This document shows positions 1-5,603 of a stretch of 5,603 bases of DNA, piece after piece. The DNA is from Spirochaeta sp. (lineage in GTDB: Bacteria; Spirochaetota; Spirochaetia; DSM-27196; Alkalispirochaetaceae). The position numbers and the translations under genes were made by a program. The notes under the pieces were generated by a model. That model saw only the letters and a program-made list of their open reading frames with translations. It was not told the origin of the DNA and ran no database searches. How positions within the stretch are numbered: position 1 is the stretch's first letter; each line of letters opens with the position of its first letter. The DNA is taken from NCBI GenBank assembly GCA_027859055.1, contig JAQIBO010000027.1:1-5603 (forward strand), read 5' to 3'.

Positions 1-1
1 A

Positions 2-232
2 AACGAACAACCGACTGAACCGTATCTCGGTGATATCGCGCTTTCGCTTCCGGTTATCGAGGATCAGGCGAAAGAGTTCTCGGTACCGTTTCACGAAGAG
101 GTTCTGCGCATGCTTGTGCACGGAATACTTCATCTTACCGGACATACTCACCGGACCAACGATTTCGCATCGGAGGCGATGCTCATTTTACAGGAAGATA
201 TTGTACGGCATATGAAGGAGAAACAGCTTTGA
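2..232 (+). CDS. ybeY: Endoribonuclease YbeY (rRNA maturation factor), C-terminal part
   Basis: The window opens inside this gene; 76 C-terminal residues are visible, ending at TGA 230-232. YbeY is a cytoplasmic zinc-dependent single-strand endoribonuclease family involved in 16S rRNA 3'-end maturation and ribosome quality control. The visible part carries the family core: a strand LGDIALSL (residues 9-16 of the fragment), a helix, then the metal motif HGILHLTGHTH (residues 40-50). The three metal-ligand histidines of the usual HGxLHLxGYDH pattern are present at 40, 44 and 50. The usual Tyr-Asp before the last His is His-Thr here. The helix after the motif (SEAMLILQEDIVRHMK) matches the family C-terminus. 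The stop codon overlaps the next gene's TTG start, so the two are probably translationally coupled. The N-terminal half, including the conserved arginine, lies outside the window. The family call is firm; activity cannot be judged. Confidence 0.93.
   Translation, partial: NEQPTEPYLGDIALSLPVIEDQAKEFSVPFHEEVLRMLVHGILHLTGHTHRTNDFASEAMLILQEDIVRHMKEKQL
214..219 (+). promoter_or_regulatory. Ribosome binding site for corC, supporting a TTG start
   Basis: AAGGAG lies 9 nt before TTG 229-231, inside the last codons of ybeY. No ATG or GTG in this frame sits near a comparable Shine-Dalgarno, and the next in-frame ATG (residue 33) would remove the N-terminal segment before the first CBS domain. The site therefore fixes the start at TTG. 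Confidence 0.75.
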
Positions 233-1038
233 AATCCCCGGGATTGTTCGGCCTGTTATTCGGCCGCAACCGACACGGCGGCGATGAGGACGCGGATCCT
301 GCGATAAACGCGGAGACCCGTAAAATGATCGATGGCATCTACGCGCTGGCCCACACAACCGTCAAGGAGGTGATGGTGCCGCGAATCGATTCGGTATTCC
401 TCGGTCTGGATATGAACAGTACCGAACTGGTTTCACGGATCTCCGACACGGGCCATTCCCGCTTCCCGGTGTACAAAGAGACGATCGACAACGTCGTTGG
501 GATGCTGTACGCAAAGGACCTTCTCCAGTATCTCACCAATGGAAAAGAGATCCGTATTGAGCAGATTCTGAGAAAATCGTTTTTTGTGCCCGAAAGTAAA
601 CGTCTGGACAGCCTCCTCCGGGAAATGAAACGGAGACGAGTCCACATCGCCGTAGCGGTTGATGAGTACGGGGGTGTCTCCGGGTTGGTGTGTATGGAAG
701 ACATTATCGAAGAAATCGTAGGAGATATTCAGGACGAATTTGACAATGAACGCGAGGACATGCTGGAGATCGGAGAGCGTGCCTGGCTTTGCGACGCTCG
801 GGTCAATCTGGAAGATCTTCAGGAAAAGCTGACCACGGAACTGCCGCAACAGGAGTACGATACGCTGGGAGGTTTTGTCTTTGACCTCTTTGGAAAGATA
901 CCCGTCAAGTTTGAAAAAGTGAGTTTTCAGAATCTTGATTTTATTATCCAGGAGATGGAGGGCCACAAGATCAAGAGTGTGAAGGTCGTTTCGCGCCCGG
1001 AGGACGCCCGTGACGAAGTGGCAACCCCAGCGGAGTGA
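229..1038 (+). CDS. corC: CorC/HlyC (YbeX/TlyC-type) CBS-domain protein
   Basis: A 269-residue soluble protein of the CorC/YbeX/TlyC family. It has a CBS pair at about residues 48-102 (VMVPR at 48-52, SRFPVY at 77-82) and 109-167 (VDEYGG at 144-149, then EDIIEEIVGDI), followed by the CorC_HlyC domain at about 185-255 (YDTLGG at 210-215, GKIP at 222-225). It lacks the N-terminal membrane DUF21 domain of CorB-type relatives, so it should be cytosolic, and its length is normal for the short form. CBS pairs usually bind adenine nucleotides. The family has been tied to Mg/Co resistance, and E. coli YbeX, also beside ybeY, to ribosome metabolism. The 'hemolysin' label of TlyC homologues should not be taken literally. 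The TTG start overlaps the ybeY stop. One oddity: the usual GLVT before EDI reads GLVCM. The family is sure; the exact role is not. Confidence 0.93.
   Translation: MKSPGLFGLLFGRNRHGGDEDADPAINAETRKMIDGIYALAHTTVKEVMVPRIDSVFLGLDMNSTELVSRISDTGHSRFPVYKETIDNVVGMLYAKDLLQYLTNGKEIRIEQILRKSFFVPESKRLDSLLREMKRRRVHIAVAVDEYGGVSGLVCMEDIIEEIVGDIQDEFDNEREDMLEIGERAWLCDARVNLEDLQEKLTTELPQQEYDTLGGFVFDLFGKIPVKFEKVSFQNLDFIIQEMEGHKIKSVKVVSRPEDARDEVATPAE
999..1003 (+). promoter_or_regulatory. Possible ribosome binding site for an alternative GTG start of the TPR gene
   Basis: GGAGG is followed after 6 nt by GTG 1010-1012, in frame with the TPR protein and 29 bp inside the end of corC. Spacing and sequence are better than those before the ATG at 1082, which has only a G-run (1067-1072) 9 nt upstream. 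Use of this site would add 24 residues ahead of the signal peptide without changing the mature protein. It may also be a chance product of the corC codons for Pro-Glu-Asp. Confidence 0.4.
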
Positions 1039-1081
1039 AAGAAACGGCTCCGGGAGCCCTGCCGACGGGGGGTACCGCCGA

Positions 1082-3091
1082 ATGAAACGGGGCGGATTGC
1101 TTGCCCTCTTTCTGGTGTGCGTACTCGCTCCGGACGTTCTGAGCGCTCAATCGACTTCAGATGCGGACAATCCGATCTTGTTGCTTGAGCGCGCGCGAGA
1201 CTGGCTCACACTCGGTCGGGAGCGGTTTGACCGTGCAGCTCTTGAAGAAGCGATTGACTACGCCCGGCGCGCACTTGAGGGAAACCCGCGTTATACCGCA
1301 GCTCACCTCGTCAGCGCCGAAGCCCACATGTGGCTTGAACTGTACGACCGGGCGGCGGGCCATCTTGAGGCGGCGGAACGGTACGGCGGAGAGTCGATCG
1401 AACGCGCCCTCCTGGCGGCGCGCCTCGCGGTATTGCGGGGAGAGTTTGATGAGGCGAACAGTGAATACGCAGAGATCCTTCGTCGACAGCCGTACAATGA
1501 GGATGCCCGCGTTGGTCAAGCTCTTCTGGATATCGTCGGAGGCGCGCCGGAACTGGCCGCACGGGACTTGCAGCAACTCCAGCAGCGCTTTCCGGAAAAC
1601 CGACAACTTCTGTTGGCGCTGATTCGACTCAGTATCGACCGCGGCGACGAGGAAGCGCTTACACAATACCTCCAGTTCGCGTTGAGATATCACGGTGACA
1701 GCGCAATCGTACAGTTAACGGCGGCTCGCGCGGCGCTCGAAGCGGAGGATCTGTCCAGCGCTGCATTCCACGGACGGAACGCCGTGACGATCGCTCCAAA
1801 CCTGGAAGACGGCTGGCTGTTACTGGCCGAAACGGCCCGCCGAAGCGGCGAAACCGGCGAAGCGGTTGCCCATTACGAGTCGCTGCTCCGGATCGACCCG
1901 GAAAACCACCGGGCATGGTATGCCCGCGGCGTTCTGGCAGCGCGAAACGGAGATCGCACGACCGCCGTCCAAAGCTGGGAGCGGGCGCAGGCTATCCGTC
2001 CCGACTTTGAATTACCGCTTCTGGCCCAGGAACACCACGCGATCGCGACGCTGCCGCTGGAATCAGAAGAGCGCGCGTCTCTGGCCGCGCCGTATCGCGA
2101 AATTGGCGCCCAACTGGAGGCGCGTTTCCTGTTCCGTCAGGCGGAACAGGCGTATCGGCGAGGACTGCAGATCTACCCCTACAACACCACTCTCAGAAGA
2201 GACCTGGCAGAACTGTACCGGTATCGCGATATGGACGGACGCTATCTTCGTGAGCTTGAAATTATCGATCAACTCGGTGGTGCGGATCGCGAGGTCCGGG
2301 AACTCATCGAGACGTTTGCAGCGGTGCGGAGAGATTCGGTGGCGCAGGAGTGGGGAGTGGATCAGTTTACCGCCGATCGCCCGCGGACACGTGTCACCGT
2401 CGTATACCGTGAGGCCCCGGAATCAATCGTTCCCGGCGTAAGTCGTGAACTTGCCTGGTATCTTCGTTCCCTGCTTCTCAGCTCTCAAAATATCGAAGCG
2501 GGGGAGCCGGTGGCGGCTGCGTCGCCGGGACGGGTCGCCGTTGTGAGCCGGGGACGGGCAGACGATGCGGAGCTCACGCTGGGGGTTGAGTTTCGTCTCC
2601 TGGATCGCCGGATTGTGGCGCGGTACGAGCTGTTTGCCGGGAACGGAGTGATCCCGATAACTGCCGGAACGGTGGCCCGGAGCGGCAATCACCGCGTTCG
2701 CAACGCGCTTCGAGAACTTGCCTCCCGGATCGAACAGCGCGTCCCATCCCGCGGATACGTCCTTCAACGCGACTTTGAACGCCTTCTGATCGGTCTCGGT
2801 ACGGCAGATCTCGTGGAACCGGATCATATTGTGGAGATCTACAGCCGCTCCGACGGCGCCCTCTTGGGCGAAGCCCCGGTGGTTGCAACCGATGATCTGG
2901 TTTCAGTAGTCCGGTGGGACCCCGACGGTCCGGACAACGTTGGCCAGGGCGATCTGGTCTGGCACGTTGGAGAGCCGGATGATGCGGAAGATGAAAATGC
3001 GGATGCCGAAACTGCCGATCCAACTGCTGAAACTGCCGATGAGGGGTCCGGTTTTGCCGGTTTGGTCCAGGAGCTTTTCCGGATCCGCTGA
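1082..3091 (+). CDS. Exported TPR-repeat protein with envelope-type C-terminal domains
   Basis: No gene symbol recognised. From ATG 1082 the product has 669 residues; GTG 1010 would give 693. ATG is preferred because it opens a classic signal peptide: KR, a hydrophobic core at 6-17, and likely cleavage after LSA at 22. Residues about 72-402 form roughly nine TPR units of 34 residues starting near 72, 106, 140, 174, 208, 242, 276, 335 and 369. Those at 242 and 276 are canonical (Trp at 4, Ala at 20, aromatic at 24, Pro at 32). Residues 436-553 have a beta-helix-beta-beta-beta-helix pattern like TolB-N/LpoB/FlgT-type domains, and 556-630 looks like a small all-beta domain. An acidic tail (632-654) ends in a short amphipathic segment. 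The predicted mature chain has no Lys or Cys but about 75 Arg. It is probably a periplasmic or outer-membrane-associated scaffold. TPR and export calls are good; the C-terminal fold is inference and the function unknown. Confidence 0.85.
   Translation: MKRGGLLALFLVCVLAPDVLSAQSTSDADNPILLLERARDWLTLGRERFDRAALEEAIDYARRALEGNPRYTAAHLVSAEAHMWLELYDRAAGHLEAAERYGGESIERALLAARLAVLRGEFDEANSEYAEILRRQPYNEDARVGQALLDIVGGAPELAARDLQQLQQRFPENRQLLLALIRLSIDRGDEEALTQYLQFALRYHGDSAIVQLTAARAALEAEDLSSAAFHGRNAVTIAPNLEDGWLLLAETARRSGETGEAVAHYESLLRIDPENHRAWYARGVLAARNGDRTTAVQSWERAQAIRPDFELPLLAQEHHAIATLPLESEERASLAAPYREIGAQLEARFLFRQAEQAYRRGLQIYPYNTTLRRDLAELYRYRDMDGRYLRELEIIDQLGGADREVRELIETFAAVRRDSVAQEWGVDQFTADRPRTRVTVVYREAPESIVPGVSRELAWYLRSLLLSSQNIEAGEPVAAASPGRVAVVSRGRADDAELTLGVEFRLLDRRIVARYELFAGNGVIPITAGTVARSGNHRVRNALRELASRIEQRVPSRGYVLQRDFERLLIGLGTADLVEPDHIVEIYSRSDGALLGEAPVVATDDLVSVVRWDPDGPDNVGQGDLVWHVGEPDDAEDENADAETADPTAETADEGSGFAGLVQELFRIR
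2128..2150 (+). repeat. Perfect 9-bp inverted repeat inside the TPR gene
   Basis: Arms CCTGTTCCG (2128-2136) and CGGAACAGG (2142-2150) flank the 5-nt loop TCAGG. The mRNA could form a stable hairpin here. No T-run follows, so it is not a terminator. It encodes residues 349-357 at the start of a TPR helix. Confidence 0.7.
3005..3040 (+). repeat. Short direct repeat coding the acidic tail of the TPR protein
   Basis: Two copies of GCYGAAACTGCCGAT (3005-3019 and 3026-3040, 14 of 15 bases equal) have a 21-bp period. They encode two AETAD heptads (AETADPT, AETADEG) in a low-complexity acidic linker before the last residues of the protein. The period is a multiple of three, so copy-number change would keep the frame. 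Confidence 0.7.
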
Positions 3092-3116
3092 TTGAGAACA
3101 CCTGGGCGCTGATTGA
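3086..3116 (+). repeat. 10-bp direct repeat spaced 21 bp at the gap promoter
   Basis: CGCTGATTGA occurs at 3086-3095, over the TPR stop codon, and at 3107-3116, overlapping the first four bases of the gap -35 box. The 21-bp period is about two helical turns, as for proteins bound side by side on one DNA face. An operator is possible but unproven; it may be chance. Confidence 0.45.
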
Positions 3117-3141
3117 CACGGCCCCTTCCATTGGCTATTAT
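3113..3141 (+). promoter_or_regulatory. Sigma-70-type promoter of the gap operon
   Basis: TTGACA (3113-3118, exact consensus), a 17-bp spacer, then TATTAT (3136-3141, five of six). Transcription should start near 3147-3149, giving a leader of about 33 nt to the gap ATG. The quality fits constitutive high expression of a glycolytic gene. I see no riboswitch or leader hairpin in so short a leader. Confidence 0.85.
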
Positions 3142-3165
3142 TTGCCCGATCACCCCCAATTTATC

Positions 3166-3171
3166 AGGAGG
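3166..3171 (+). promoter_or_regulatory. Ribosome binding site of gap
   Basis: A full AGGAGG lies 9 nt before ATG 3181. It decides the start against an in-frame upstream TTG at 3142, which lies at the -10 box and ahead of the predicted transcript start. Confidence 0.9.
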
Positions 3172-3180
3172 AATAATAGA

Positions 3181-4182
3181 ATGAAAATTGCGATCAACGG
3201 ATTTGGCCGTATTGGACGAAACGTGTTTAAAATTGCCCTTGAAAAGGGTGTTGAAGTTGTTGGGATTAACGATCTCACAGATACCAAGACACTTGCACAT
3301 CTGCTCAAATACGATTCCACACAGGGTGGCTACAAAGGCACCGTGGACTTTGACAACGAAAACATCATTGTAGATGGAAAGAAATATAAAGTGTGTTCCG
3401 CCCGGAATCCGGCGGAGATCCCCTGGGGTGACTCTCCTGACGTAGTCGTTGAATCCACCGGGATTTTCCGCGAGCGGGAAGGCGCAAAAGGCGGATACGG
3501 CGATCACCTGAAGAACGCCAAGTACCCCGCCAAGAAGGTCATCCTGACCGTTCCGGCGAAGGACAAAATCGACAATATGATCGTTCTCGGCGTAAACGAC
3601 GCTGACCTCAAAGACTCCGACCAGTGCGTTTCCAATGCCAGTTGCACCACCAACTGCCTCGCACCGGTTGCCAAGGTTCTGGACGATGAGTTCGGTATCG
3701 TTGAGGGCTTCATGACGACGGTACACAGTTACACTAACGATCAGAATACCCTTGACGGTCCTCACAGTGATTTGCGCCGGGCCCGAACCGCCGCGGCGTC
3801 GATCATTCCGACCACTACCGGTGCCGCCCGCGCCGTTGGAAAAGTTATGCCCCATCTGGAGGGCAAACTCGACGGTGTTGCGATGCGGGTACCCACCGCT
3901 ACCGGCTCAATCGTTGACCTCGTTGTCGACGTGAAAAAAGACGTTACCGTGGAACAGGTCAACGCGGCGATGAAGAAAGCTGCGGAAGGTCCGATGAAAG
4001 GCATCCTCGAATATACCGAAGATCCGATCGTCTCTGTTGACATCATCCACAACACGCACAGTTCGATCTTTGACGCTCAGAGCACGATGGTGATGGGCCG
4101 CAAAGTGAAGATCTTTTCATGGTACGACAACGAGTGGGGTTACAGCACCCGCGTTGTCGACCTCGCGATGAAGCTCGCATAA
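3181..4182 (+). CDS. gap: Type I glyceraldehyde-3-phosphate dehydrogenase
   Basis: A 333-residue cytosolic, normally homotetrameric enzyme that oxidises glyceraldehyde 3-phosphate with NAD and phosphate to 1,3-bisphosphoglycerate. The Rossmann motif NGFGRIGRN is at residues 6-14. Asp31 sits at the position that favours NAD over NADP. The catalytic Cys155 lies in SNASCTTN and the catalytic His182 in TVHSYTND. Phosphate-site and barrel motifs follow (TTTGAARAVGKVMP at 211-224, MRVPTATGS at 235-243), and the C-terminal SWYDNEWGYS is intact. Catalytic residues fall about six positions later than in the Bacillus enzyme because of extra residues near 103-116 (GGYGDHL region). The coenzyme-loop sequence LDGP keeps the Pro linked to NAD use. 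It has its own strong promoter and is followed by a hairpin before pgk. A complete, confident call. Confidence 0.98.
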   Translation: MKIAINGFGRIGRNVFKIALEKGVEVVGINDLTDTKTLAHLLKYDSTQGGYKGTVDFDNENIIVDGKKYKVCSARNPAEIPWGDSPDVVVESTGIFREREGAKGGYGDHLKNAKYPAKKVILTVPAKDKIDNMIVLGVNDADLKDSDQCVSNASCTTNCLAPVAKVLDDEFGIVEGFMTTVHSYTNDQNTLDGPHSDLRRARTAAASIIPTTTGAARAVGKVMPHLEGKLDGVAMRVPTATGSIVDLVVDVKKDVTVEQVNAAMKKAAEGPMKGILEYTEDPIVSVDIIHNTHSSIFDAQSTMVMGRKVKIFSWYDNEWGYSTRVVDLAMKLA

Positions 4183-4183
4183 T

Positions 4184-4201
4184 TCACCTGTGTAATGGTG
4201 A
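4184..4201 (+). repeat. Small hairpin just after the gap stop codon
   Basis: TCACC (4184-4188) pairs with GGTGA (4197-4201) around an 8-nt loop. It begins one base after the gap stop and abuts the stronger terminator-like hairpin at 4202, so the two could stack coaxially. A 5-bp stem is weak on its own. Confidence 0.5.
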
Positions 4202-4240
4202 GGCCCGGTGTTCCCAGGGAACCCGGGCCATTTGATTTTT
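4202..4240 (+). terminator. Intrinsic terminator or attenuator between gap and pgk
   Basis: GGCCCGG (4202-4208), a bulged T (4209) and GTTCC (4210-4214) pair with GGAAC (4218-4222) and CCGGGCC (4223-4229) across the 3-nt loop CAG: 12 base pairs with one bulge. The tail ATTTGATTTTT (4230-4240) follows. The stem is strong but the T-tract is interrupted, and pgk has no obvious promoter of its own. Partial termination or 3'-end protection of gap mRNA is therefore more likely than a full stop. Confidence 0.72.
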
Positions 4241-4257
4241 CTGTCCTGTTCGTTACG

Positions 4258-4262
4258 AGGAG
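4258..4262 (+). promoter_or_regulatory. Ribosome binding site of pgk
   Basis: AGGAG lies 4 nt before ATG 4267, a rather short spacing. It supports ATG 4267 over in-frame upstream codons (from 4195), which would place the terminator hairpin inside the coding region and add a tail foreign to PGK. Confidence 0.75.
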
Positions 4263-4266
4263 CGTT

Positions 4267-5445
4267 ATGAATTTACGCACACTAAAAAATACTGATATTT
4301 CCGGGAAACGCGTCCTGATGCGCGCCGATTTCAACGTGCCGCTCAAAGAGGGCGAAATCACCGACGACACACGTATCCGGGCCGCGTTGCAATCGATCCG
4401 TTATATTCTGGACCAGGGCGCGTCGCTTGTTCTGATGAGCCATCTGGGCCGTCCGAAAGGGGAGCGGAAACCGGAGTTCAGTCTTGCGCCGGTGGCGCGA
4501 CGGCTTTCCGATCTGCTTGAACGCGATGTAATCATGGCCGATGACGTAGTCGGGGACGCGGTCCGTGCCCAGGCAGTGGCGCTGAAGCCGGGACAGATTC
4601 TGATGCTGGAGAACGTCCGGTTCTCCAAAGCGGAGACCGATAACGATCCCGCGTTTGCCGAAGAGCTCGCTGCACTTGGCGACGTCTTTGTCAACGACGC
4701 GTTCGGAACCGCCCACCGCGCCCACGCTTCGACGGAAGGTGTCACCAAATTTCTGCCGTCGTGTGCCGGCTTTCTTATCGAAAAAGAGGTTTCGTTTTTC
4801 CAGCCGATCCTTGATGATCCGCAGAAACCGCTCATTGCAGTTATCGGCGGAGCGAAGGTGTCGTCCAAAATTGCCGTGCTTGAAAGTCTGCTACCGAACT
4901 GTGCCGGTTTTGTGATTGGGGGCGGCATGGCGTACACCTTTCTCAAGGCACAGGGAATTGAGGTCGGGAAAAGCCTCGTTGAAGACGAGTATATTGATAC
5001 GGCGAGCCAGTTTCTTGCCGCCGCGGAAAAACGCGGCACCGAGGTGATCCTTCCGCTGGATCATGTAGTTGCCTCCGATTTTGATGCGGACGCATCGCCG
5101 GAGCAGGTTGACGGAAGCGCTGTTCCTGCAGATCGTCTCGCGATGGATATCGGCCCCAGGACGATCGCTGCGGCGGAACGGGTGATCGCCGGTGCCAAAA
5201 CAATCGTATGGAACGGTCCCATGGGAGTATTCGAATTCGAGCGGTTCGCGGCGGGAACTAAAGCGGTGGCAACGGCGATCGCTGAGGCGTCGGCGATTAC
5301 TGTAGTCGGCGGTGGAGATTCCGTCGCAGCCGCCAACCAGTTTGACCTGGCTGATAAGATGGACCACGTATCAACCGGAGGGGGCGCGTCTCTCGAATTT
5401 CTTGAAGGAAAGACGCTTCCCGGGATCGTGGCGTTGCAGAACTGA
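4267..5445 (+). CDS. pgk: Phosphoglycerate kinase
   Basis: A 392-residue monomeric cytosolic kinase that transfers phosphate from 1,3-bisphosphoglycerate to ADP, making 3-phosphoglycerate and ATP; the length is typical of bacteria. The N-domain substrate site is complete: RADFNVP at 19-25, Arg36, SHLGRPKG at 58-65, Arg118 in ENVRF, and Arg151 in GTAHRAHAS. The C-domain nucleotide site is also complete: GGAKVSSK at 194-201, GGGMA at 218-222, WNGPMGVFE at 315-323, GGGDS at 348-352, and the hinge-side STGGGASLEFLEG at 369-381. It follows gap after an 84-bp spacer holding hairpins and precedes tpiA by 20 bp, the common gap-pgk-tpiA order. No promoter of its own is apparent, so expression probably depends on readthrough from gap. 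No missing residues or frameshift seen. Confidence 0.98.
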   Translation: MNLRTLKNTDISGKRVLMRADFNVPLKEGEITDDTRIRAALQSIRYILDQGASLVLMSHLGRPKGERKPEFSLAPVARRLSDLLERDVIMADDVVGDAVRAQAVALKPGQILMLENVRFSKAETDNDPAFAEELAALGDVFVNDAFGTAHRAHASTEGVTKFLPSCAGFLIEKEVSFFQPILDDPQKPLIAVIGGAKVSSKIAVLESLLPNCAGFVIGGGMAYTFLKAQGIEVGKSLVEDEYIDTASQFLAAAEKRGTEVILPLDHVVASDFDADASPEQVDGSAVPADRLAMDIGPRTIAAAERVIAGAKTIVWNGPMGVFEFERFAAGTKAVATAIAEASAITVVGGGDSVAAANQFDLADKMDHVSTGGGASLEFLEGKTLPGIVALQN

Positions 5446-5465
5446 TACGTACAAGGAGATTACAG

Positions 5466-5603
5466 ATGCGCAGACCGTATATTGCCGGTAACTGGAAAAT
5501 GCATAAAACGCGTGCGGAAGCGCGAGAGCTGGCGGCGGGATTGCAGGAGCGCCTTGCAGGTGTATCCCACCGGCTTCTTGTCGCCCCGAGTTTCACCTCT
5601 ATC
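5466..5603 (+). CDS. tpiA: Triosephosphate isomerase, N-terminal part
   Basis: The first 46 residues are visible; the gene runs off the right edge. The enzyme interconverts dihydroxyacetone phosphate and glyceraldehyde 3-phosphate, feeding the GAPDH encoded upstream. The start MRRPYIAGNWKMHK contains the family's first strand, with substrate-binding Asn9 and catalytic Lys11. A helix and a second strand ending in VAPSFTSI follow, as expected for the first beta-alpha-beta unit of the barrel. The catalytic His and Glu lie beyond the window. AAGGAG (5453-5458) sits 7 nt before ATG, and only 20 bp separate it from the pgk stop, so it is in the same operon. Confidence 0.96.
   Translation, partial: MRRPYIAGNWKMHKTRAEARELAAGLQERLAGVSHRLLVAPSFTSI

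Noticed and set aside
30..215. 61-codon plus-strand frame overlapping ybeY
   Set aside because: It is an arginine-rich shadow of the ybeY frame, which carries the conserved metal motif.
433..966. 177-codon minus-strand frame inside corC
   Set aside because: It lies fully antisense to a motif-complete CorC gene and shows no recognisable domain.
1103..1123. Lipoprotein signal (Cys13 in the TPR protein's signal peptide)
   Set aside because: The residues before the Cys are FLV; a Val at -1 does not fit a lipobox, and the Cys lies inside the hydrophobic core.
3048..3063. CCGG-TTTTG-CCGG hairpin followed by TTT near the end of the TPR gene as a terminator
   Set aside because: The stem is only 4 bp, lies inside coding sequence about 30 bp before the stop, and has only three T's after it.
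3142..3180. N-terminal extension of GAPDH from a TTG at 3142
   Set aside because: It lies at the -10 box and before the likely transcript start, and the perfect AGGAGG places the start at ATG 3181, where the Rossmann strand begins.
2839..3855. Long open frame on the minus strand (338 codons) across the TPR gene end and gap
   Set aside because: It is antisense to two clear genes and to the gap promoter, has no family-like motifs, and its openness follows from the codon bias of the sense genes.
4195..4266. N-terminal extension of PGK from upstream in-frame codons
   Set aside because: It would translate the terminator hairpin and adds residues absent from PGK; ATG 4267 has its own Shine-Dalgarno and the canonical N-terminus.

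Overview
The window holds ordinary bacterial chromosome: six same-strand genes in two functional blocks, with no mobile element, CRISPR array, tRNA or rRNA visible. The organism looks like a moderately GC-rich bacterium. The order ybeY, then corC/tlyC, then an exported TPR protein, together with a gap-pgk-tpiA run, recalls free-living Spirochaetales. That placement is a judgement from gene order and protein style, not from a search, and I hold it at about even odds.

Block 1 (2-3091) starts with the 3' end of ybeY, an rRNA-maturation metalloprotein. Its stop overlaps the TTG start of a soluble CBS-domain CorC/TlyC protein. A large exported TPR protein follows. Its start is ambiguous: an ATG at 1082 directly before a signal peptide, or a GTG at 1010 with a better Shine-Dalgarno. 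Tight overlaps suggest one translationally coupled operon that begins upstream of the window.

Block 2 (3113-5603) is a glycolytic operon. A near-consensus sigma-70 promoter (TTGACA, 17 bp, TATTAT) drives gap with a short leader and a perfect AGGAGG. A tandem hairpin with a T-rich tail lies between gap and pgk and probably works as a partial terminator or processing site, so that gap outproduces pgk. pgk is followed 20 bp later by tpiA, which runs off the right edge. The three enzymes catalyse neighbouring steps around triose phosphates.

I see no new multi-gene system. The most unusual item is the TPR protein. Its predicted mature chain of about 647 residues contains no lysine and no cysteine but about 75 arginines, while the neighbouring proteins use lysine freely. 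Its C-terminal half also looks, at the level of fold pattern, like TolB-N/LpoB/FlgT-type envelope domains. Secondary items are the gap-pgk hairpin pair, a 21-bp-period direct repeat that runs into the gap -35 box, and a GHTH variant of the YbeY metal motif.
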